NCBI GenBank assembly: GCA_027459365.1 | Contig: DAIDIM010000202.1 | Span: forward strand, 1-8,693 | DNA length: 8,693 bases | From: Chlamydiota bacterium | GTDB lineage: Bacteria > Chlamydiota > Chlamydiia > Chlamydiales > SM23-39 | Direction of reading: 5' to 3' | In this document: one piece after another, positions 5,177-8,693 of the stretch | Numbering within the stretch: the stretch's first letter is position 1 | How the letters are laid out: every line of letters begins with the position of its first letter | Translations under genes and position numbers: made by a program | Notes under the pieces: generated by a model | Databases searched by the model: none | What the model saw: only the letters and a program-made list of their open reading frames with translations | Told to the model about the DNA's origin: nothing

Positions 5177-6500
5177 AAATATGTACCTCTTTTGCCTCTG
5201 CGATGACTCGGCCATCATGCAGGAGGAGGTTAAATGTGTCAGATGGGCGAAGGTCTTTTGCCGAATATACAATTGAACCGTTCGCAGTTTGAATAATAGA
5301 ATACCCTTTTTTCAAAAGGGTACTTGGATTGAGAGAACTTAGATGTTCACTTAAATTGGTAAGTCGATCTCTTTTCATTTTTAAAAAAGTATGGATCGTG
5401 GTCAGAGATCTTTGAAAGTAAGGAACAAGTTGGCAACGGAGGCTTTTAATTTGCGCTGATGGTTTGAGGATTTCAAGTCTTTGTAAAAGTGCCCGATTTT
5501 GCAAGGTATTTTGTGAGAGGATCCTCTTCATTGCATCATCAAGTGAGCTACGAATTCCATCAAGAGATTGGATCTGTTGGGAAAGTAGATTAAAAGGTGA
5601 GCTCAAAAGAGGATGGCGTTTGAGGGTCTCGAGGTGAGAGCGCGATTGCCTAATTTGTGAAATCATCCTCTGTGTCAGAGCTCTTTGTCCGTTATTTAGA
5701 AATTGTAAGAGATTGGCTTTCTCATGTGTTACAAGTTCAGCTGCAGCTGATGGAGTAGGTGCCCGAATGTCTGCCACAAAATCGGCAATGGTGAAATCGG
5801 TCTCATGTCCCACTGCTGACACAATCGGTATTTGGGACTCATAAATTGCTTTAGCGACAATTTCTTCATTAAAGGCCCAAAGGTCTTCAATACTTCCTCC
5901 TCCGCGACCAATGATCAATACATCGACTAGACGATGTGTATTGAAATCTTGGATTGCTCTGGCAATCTCTTCAGCAGAACCTGCTCCTTGAACTTTCACA
6001 GGATTTAGAATCACATGGCATCCTGAAAATCTGCGAGAGAGGATATTTAGAATATCTTGAATGACCGCACCTGTTGGACTTGTTACGATGCCAATTTTTT
6101 TGGGGAATTTGGGTAGCGGTTTTTTTTTCGCGGAATCAAACCAACCCAATGCATGAAGCTCATCTTTCAATTTTTGAAGCTTTAACAAAAGCTCACCTGC
6201 TCCTGCAAATTGCAGTTCTCGAATGACGATTTGGTATTGGCCTCGAGGCGAATATAAACTGATTTCACCTTTCACAATCACCTGGTCGCCATCTTTTGGA
6301 AGACGATTCAAGGTGCCTGCGCTTGCCTTAAATAAAACAGCCGAGATCTGCGCATTTGCATCTTTCAAACTAAAATAGAGATGTCCAGATGATTGGCTTT
6401 TAAAATTGCTGATTTCACCTTTCAGCGATATGGAGCGAAAATTTGGTTCTAGAAGAGATTTGATAGCAAAGGTGAGTTCCGATACGGAAAATATTTTCAT
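5154..6500 (-). CDS. xseA: Exodeoxyribonuclease VII large subunit
   Basis: XseA is the catalytic and DNA-binding subunit of exonuclease VII. The 448-residue protein is full length: an N-terminal OB-fold (about 1-100; F-S-V-S-E-L-T, G-H-L-Y-F-S-L-K-D at 39-47), then the catalytic domain with K-I-G-I-V-T-S-P-T-G-A (135-145), the family signature G-R-G-G-G-S-I-E-D-L-W-A-F-N (198-211) and G-H-E-T-D-F-T-I-A-D (231-240) followed by R-A-P-T-P-S-A-A-A-E (246-255), and a long helical C-terminal region. ATG 6500 is chosen because M-K-I-F-S-V-S-E-L fits the family; a TTG 12 codons upstream (6536) is also in frame. The Shine-Dalgarno site is weak (GGA next to the ATG). Divergent from tpiA, as in Chlamydia, where tpiA, xseA and xseB are also neighbours. 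Confidence 0.96.
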   Translation of the reverse strand: MKIFSVSELTFAIKSLLEPNFRSISLKGEISNFKSQSSGHLYFSLKDANAQISAVLFKASAGTLNRLPKDGDQVIVKGEISLYSPRGQYQIVIRELQFAGAGELLLKLQKLKDELHALGWFDSAKKKPLPKFPKKIGIVTSPTGAVIQDILNILSRRFSGCHVILNPVKVQGAGSAEEIARAIQDFNTHRLVDVLIIGRGGGSIEDLWAFNEEIVAKAIYESQIPIVSAVGHETDFTIADFVADIRAPTPSAAAELVTHEKANLLQFLNNGQRALTQRMISQIRQSRSHLETLKRHPLLSSPFNLLSQQIQSLDGIRSSLDDAMKRILSQNTLQNRALLQRLEILKPSAQIKSLRCQLVPYFQRSLTTIHTFLKMKRDRLTNLSEHLSSLNPSTLLKKGYSIIQTANGSIVYSAKDLRPSDTFNLLLHDGRVIAEAKEVHIYDTKSLL

Positions 6501-6562
6501 TCCATGTATTGTGTAGAAAAAGCATTTGAATTGCAATCTTAGGTTGGGGTATTCTTGTTAAA

Positions 6563-7318
6563 ATGCGGAAAATCTATTGTATTGCCAATTGGAAGATGTA
6601 TAAAACAGCTCGAGAAGCGACAGACTATATCGAGCATCTCCTCCCTTTAATCGAAGATTTCAAGGAAAATATTTATCTCAGCGTTCCGTATACTTCGATT
6701 GCAGCGGCAAGCTCTTTTGCAAAAAAGACAAAAATTGTCATCGGCGCGCAAAATATGAACGACGCAAAAGAGGGTGCTTTTACGGGAGAGATCGCAGGTC
6801 TTATGCTCAAAGAGGCGGGAGCCTATTTTGTCATCATTGGCCATTCTGAACGGCGATCTTTGTTTGGCGAAACAGATGAATTCATCCATAAAAAAGTGAT
6901 TCGGGCCTTGCAGGATGATATCCAACCGATTTTGTGCGTAGGGGAAACGTTGGAAGAGAGAAATTCTGGCACTATGAAAAAAGTGTTGCAAAGGCAAATT
7001 TCCATTGCCTTATCCAATGTCCCAAAATCCAGCTCTGATAAGCTTATTTTAGCCTACGAGCCTGTTTGGTCAATTGGAACTGGGAAAACAGCCACTCCCA
7101 AGATCATCGATGAAGCGCATGCCTTTTGTCGAGAAGTGATCTCTGAACTTTTTGGGAAAAAAGGGGCAAATGGGATCTCCATAGTTTATGGGGGCTCTGT
7201 GAAAGTGGAGAACGTATCCGAGATTATGAAAGGAGAAAATGTGGACGGTGTCCTTGTCGGGGGAGCATCTCTCGATGTTCGAGAATTTGCGAAAATCGTT
7301 CATAAATGTAAAAAATAG
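6563..7318 (+). CDS. tpiA: Triosephosphate isomerase
   Basis: The enzyme interconverts dihydroxyacetone phosphate and glyceraldehyde 3-phosphate in glycolysis, in the cytoplasm. The 251-residue protein has every landmark: N9 and K11 in A-N-W-K-M, the catalytic histidine H94 in I-G-H-S-E-R-R (92-98), the catalytic glutamate E166 in A-Y-E-P-V-W-S-I-G-T-G (164-174; the start of the mobile lid), and phosphate-binding Y-G-G-S-V (209-213) and V-G-G-A-S (232-236). Length is normal. No Shine-Dalgarno site precedes the ATG (bases upstream are T/A-rich), and the gap to divergent xseA is only 62 bp, so the leader must be short. secG follows after 11 bp. Confidence 0.98.
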   Translation: MRKIYCIANWKMYKTAREATDYIEHLLPLIEDFKENIYLSVPYTSIAAASSFAKKTKIVIGAQNMNDAKEGAFTGEIAGLMLKEAGAYFVIIGHSERRSLFGETDEFIHKKVIRALQDDIQPILCVGETLEERNSGTMKKVLQRQISIALSNVPKSSSDKLILAYEPVWSIGTGKTATPKIIDEAHAFCREVISELFGKKGANGISIVYGGSVKVENVSEIMKGENVDGVLVGGASLDVREFAKIVHKCKK

Positions 7319-7329
7319 GGGATTCTTTA

Positions 7330-7614
7330 ATGACTGCATTATTTTATATAAGTTTATTTTTATTTATGTTGCTTTGTGTCATTCTTTGCTTTTCGATCCT
7401 GATTCAGGAGGCAAAAAGTTTAGGTTTGGGGGCATCTTTTGGAGGCGATAGCGGCGATTCCCTTTTTGGAACGTCCACTGCTGAGGTGCTGAAAAAATTC
7501 ACAAGTTACGTGGCACTCTTTTTTTTGGTCACCTGTTTTATTTTGTCCTTTTGGACAGCCTCTTTAGGTCGACGATCAATGGTTCCAATGAGTGGAATAG
7601 AATCAACACAATAA
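7330..7614 (+). CDS. secG: Preprotein translocase subunit SecG
   Basis: SecG is the small accessory subunit of the SecYEG protein-export channel in the inner membrane. The 94-residue protein has the family layout: first membrane helix at about 3-25, the conserved cytoplasmic loop beginning I-L-I-Q-E-A-K-S (23-30) with G-L-G-A-S-F-G-G (32-39) and F-G (46-47), then L-K-K-F-T-S-Y-V-A-L-F-F (54-65) leading the second helix (about 57-77). A GGGGA lies 7 bases before the ATG, and the gap to tpiA is 11 bp, so they should share a transcript. Pairing of tpiA with secG is common in bacteria. No terminator is seen after it. Confidence 0.93.
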   Translation: MTALFYISLFLFMLLCVILCFSILIQEAKSLGLGASFGGDSGDSLFGTSTAEVLKKFTSYVALFFLVTCFILSFWTASLGRRSMVPMSGIESTQ

Positions 7615-7622
7615 AATTTGTT

Positions 7623-7650
7623 TTGAAAAATATTCGTTAATGGTTATTTT
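7623..7650 (+). promoter_or_regulatory. Weak candidate promoter upstream of ihfA
   Basis: TTGAAA (7623-7628) and TATTTT (7645-7650) are 16 bases apart, matching consensus at five and four positions. It would give a leader of about 155 bases before the ATG at 7815. No better candidate was seen in 7615-7814, and read-through from secG is an alternative. Confidence 0.25.
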
Positions 7651-7693
7651 GAATTCGTGAACCCACTTATCTCGAATGGCATAGGTGTGGAAA

Positions 7694-7742
7694 ATTTGGG
7701 GCTAATTTCACAAGGCATACCTGTTAGGTATAACCCCTAAAT
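7694..7742 (+). promoter_or_regulatory. Possible structured leader of ihfA
   Basis: ATTTGGGG (7694-7701) can pair with CCCC-T-AAAT (7734-7742) with one bulged T, enclosing a second perfect hairpin ATACCT (7717-7722) with AGGTAT (7726-7731). It ends just before AAGGAG (7744-7749). It could be an mRNA leader structure or simply a dyad; no known riboswitch pattern was recognised. Confidence 0.3.
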
Positions 7743-7814
7743 GAAGGAGACAATCAATTGTCTGAAAAGTATCAAGATAAAAAAATAAGCCAAAGAGAGC
7801 TAAGGAGCGAAGAT

Positions 7815-8099
7815 ATGAGCACCGTCACAAAGAAGAAATTGATCAATACAATTTCGACAGCAAGAGGATTGCATCCCAATGATGTACGCAATGTCATTCA
7901 AGCCTTTTTAGATGCGATGACCGATTCTTTGTCCCAAGGTGATCGATTGGAGTTTCGCGATTTTGGGGTGTTTGAGATTGTTGAAAGAAAACAGAAGATT
8001 GGACGCAATCCTAAAAATGCGGGTGTTGCAATTGTAATTCCTGCTCGAAAAGCAGTGAAGTTCACACCCGGGAAGAAAATGAAGAAGTTGATTTCCTAA
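7815..8099 (+). CDS. ihfA: IHF/HU-family DNA-binding protein
   Basis: This nucleoid-associated protein binds and bends DNA as a dimer. The 94-residue product is complete: an N-terminal helical part (K-K-K-L-I-N-T-I-S, 6-14; V-R-N-V-I-Q-A-F-L-D, 24-33), G-D-R-L-E-F-R-D-F-G-V-F (42-53), then the DNA-binding arm signature G-R-N-P-K-N-A-G (63-70), I-P-A-R-K-A-V-K-F-T-P-G-K (75-87). It closely resembles chlamydial IhfA/HimD as I recall it. ATG 7815 is chosen because it matches that N-terminus and has AAGGAG 7 bases upstream. A TTG at 7758, with its own AAGGAG, is in frame and would add 19 charged residues, so a longer isoform cannot be excluded. The leader may be structured. Confidence 0.92.
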   Translation: MSTVTKKKLINTISTARGLHPNDVRNVIQAFLDAMTDSLSQGDRLEFRDFGVFEIVERKQKIGRNPKNAGVAIVIPARKAVKFTPGKKMKKLIS

Positions 8100-8135
8100 G
8101 AGATCATTTGGAAAAACTAAACACTCGAGAGCCAA

Positions 8136-8663
8136 ATGTTCACTTTTGCAAATCGAATTCAAAGCACCTTTGTCAGCAGTAAGGAAAATGGCCCGCTTGG
8201 AGCGATGAAATGTGGATCATTTGAAATCCCTGCTTTTGGGCCCCAATTGCATCCATTGAGTGATGTGCAAATGTTTGGTTGCCATCGCACAGACACTCAA
8301 TGGTCCTGTCTTTCTGCACAGAAAGAAATTTGGTTCGAATACGAGTGTACAGATCAAGGGTTTATGACCCGCTTTGTCGGAATGACCTCTGCTGTGCCTG
8401 TTTTTTTCGTCTTTTATGTAAAAGCAGAACAAGCCATCGTTGGACAGGAAATCTTCCTTCCACGAAGCTTACAAAGATATCATGATGCCTCTAAGACTGT
8501 GACATTTCAATCCAATGGAGATTCTTTTTCCATCGAAAATCAAGTTCCCACAAAACTACAATTAATTCCACTAGCGGGCAATGGTTGTTTCTGGGATAGC
8601 GACTTTCTCCTCGCTTTTGAAATCCCAGTCCACGACCCTAGAACTTGTTTCCAATTCGTTTAA
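8136..8663 (+). CDS. Hypothetical protein downstream of ihfA
   Basis: The 175-residue protein shows no motif I can assign. It lacks a signal peptide; residues 86-96 (A-V-P-V-F-F-V-F-Y-V-K) are hydrophobic but too short to be a confident membrane span. The sequence is rich in beta-type segments and has six cysteines (27, 49, 58, 71, 151, 171) scattered without a motif. In Chlamydia trachomatis an unnamed gene (CT266) lies between ihfA and accA, so this may be its counterpart; that rests on position only. The ribosome site is weak (GAGAG), and CATTTGG (8105-8111) can pair with CCAAATG (8132-8138), covering the ATG. Its end is complete at TAA 8661-8663. Confidence 0.7.
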   Translation: MFTFANRIQSTFVSSKENGPLGAMKCGSFEIPAFGPQLHPLSDVQMFGCHRTDTQWSCLSAQKEIWFEYECTDQGFMTRFVGMTSAVPVFFVFYVKAEQAIVGQEIFLPRSLQRYHDASKTVTFQSNGDSFSIENQVPTKLQLIPLAGNGCFWDSDFLLAFEIPVHDPRTCFQFV

Positions 8664-8668
8664 CCGCA

Positions 8669-8688
8669 GGCGAAAAGAGGTTTTTGCC
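8669..8688 (+). terminator. Possible hairpin after the last gene
   Basis: GGCGAAAA (8669-8676) can pair with TTTTTGCC (8681-8688) around the loop GAGG, with one G-T pair, starting five bases after the stop. No T-run follows in the five bases left in the window, so a terminator cannot be confirmed. Confidence 0.3.
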
Positions 8689-8693
8689 GCTAT

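Noticed and set aside
5177..5272. Upstream extension of xseB
   Set aside because: The extra 32 codons lie in xseA coding sequence and do not resemble the family N-terminus; ATG 5176 has a ribosome site.
6501..6536. TTG start adding 12 residues to xseA
   Set aside because: The added residues (QFKCFFYTIHG) do not fit the family and run into the tpiA promoter gap.
7741..7788. 15-codon leader peptide frame before ihfA
   Set aside because: The ATG has no ribosome site and the peptide (M-K-E-T-I-N-C) shows no attenuator-type run of one amino acid.

Overview
The window looks like a piece of a chromosome from a Chlamydiae-phylum bacterium, probably an environmental (Parachlamydia/Waddlia/Simkania-type) lineage rather than Chlamydia itself. 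The reasons are the divergent xseB-xseA / tpiA cluster, an IHF/HU protein with the chlamydial ihfA-type sequence (start MSTVTKKKL, C-terminal FTPGKKMK), and after it an orphan in the position held by a hypothetical gene (CT266) beside ihfA in Chlamydia trachomatis. The phylum call is inferred from gene content and recalled family sequences; no search was run, and the genus cannot be fixed.

Layout. 1-1008 (all leftward): a gene start running off the left edge, a 165-residue unknown protein with a 23-residue tandem repeat, and an intergenic stretch almost filled by a 171-bp palindromic element. 1009-3255 (leftward): an LptD/OstA-like outer-membrane protein whose signal-peptide region carries a second type of palindromic element. 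3343-4931 (rightward): a DUF378-type small membrane protein with a cysteine cluster, a Yip1-type multispanning membrane protein, and an exported protein of unknown function. 4925-6500 (leftward): xseB and xseA, the two subunits of exonuclease VII. 6563-7614 (rightward): tpiA and secG, apparently one operon. 7815-8663 (rightward): ihfA and a hypothetical protein.

The most unusual content is repeat DNA. A palindromic element of about 165 bp (here element B) sits, as a whole number of codons and without a stop, between codon 5 and the hydrophobic core of the lptD signal peptide. A second copy (87% identical over 142 bp, no gaps) lies at the left edge, directly after the third codon of another apparent gene start, in the same orientation and reading frame. 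This resembles the Rickettsia palindromic elements that insert in frame into genes, but the sequence is unfamiliar to me. A different 171-bp palindrome (element A, 795-965) has 12-bp perfect terminal inverted repeats and is flanked by a 5-bp direct repeat TAATA, like a miniature inverted-repeat transposable element.

The housekeeping genes serve DNA repair and recombination (xseAB), glycolysis (tpiA), protein export (secG), nucleoid structure (ihfA) and outer-membrane assembly (lptD). No rRNA, tRNA, CRISPR array, prophage or transposase gene was seen.
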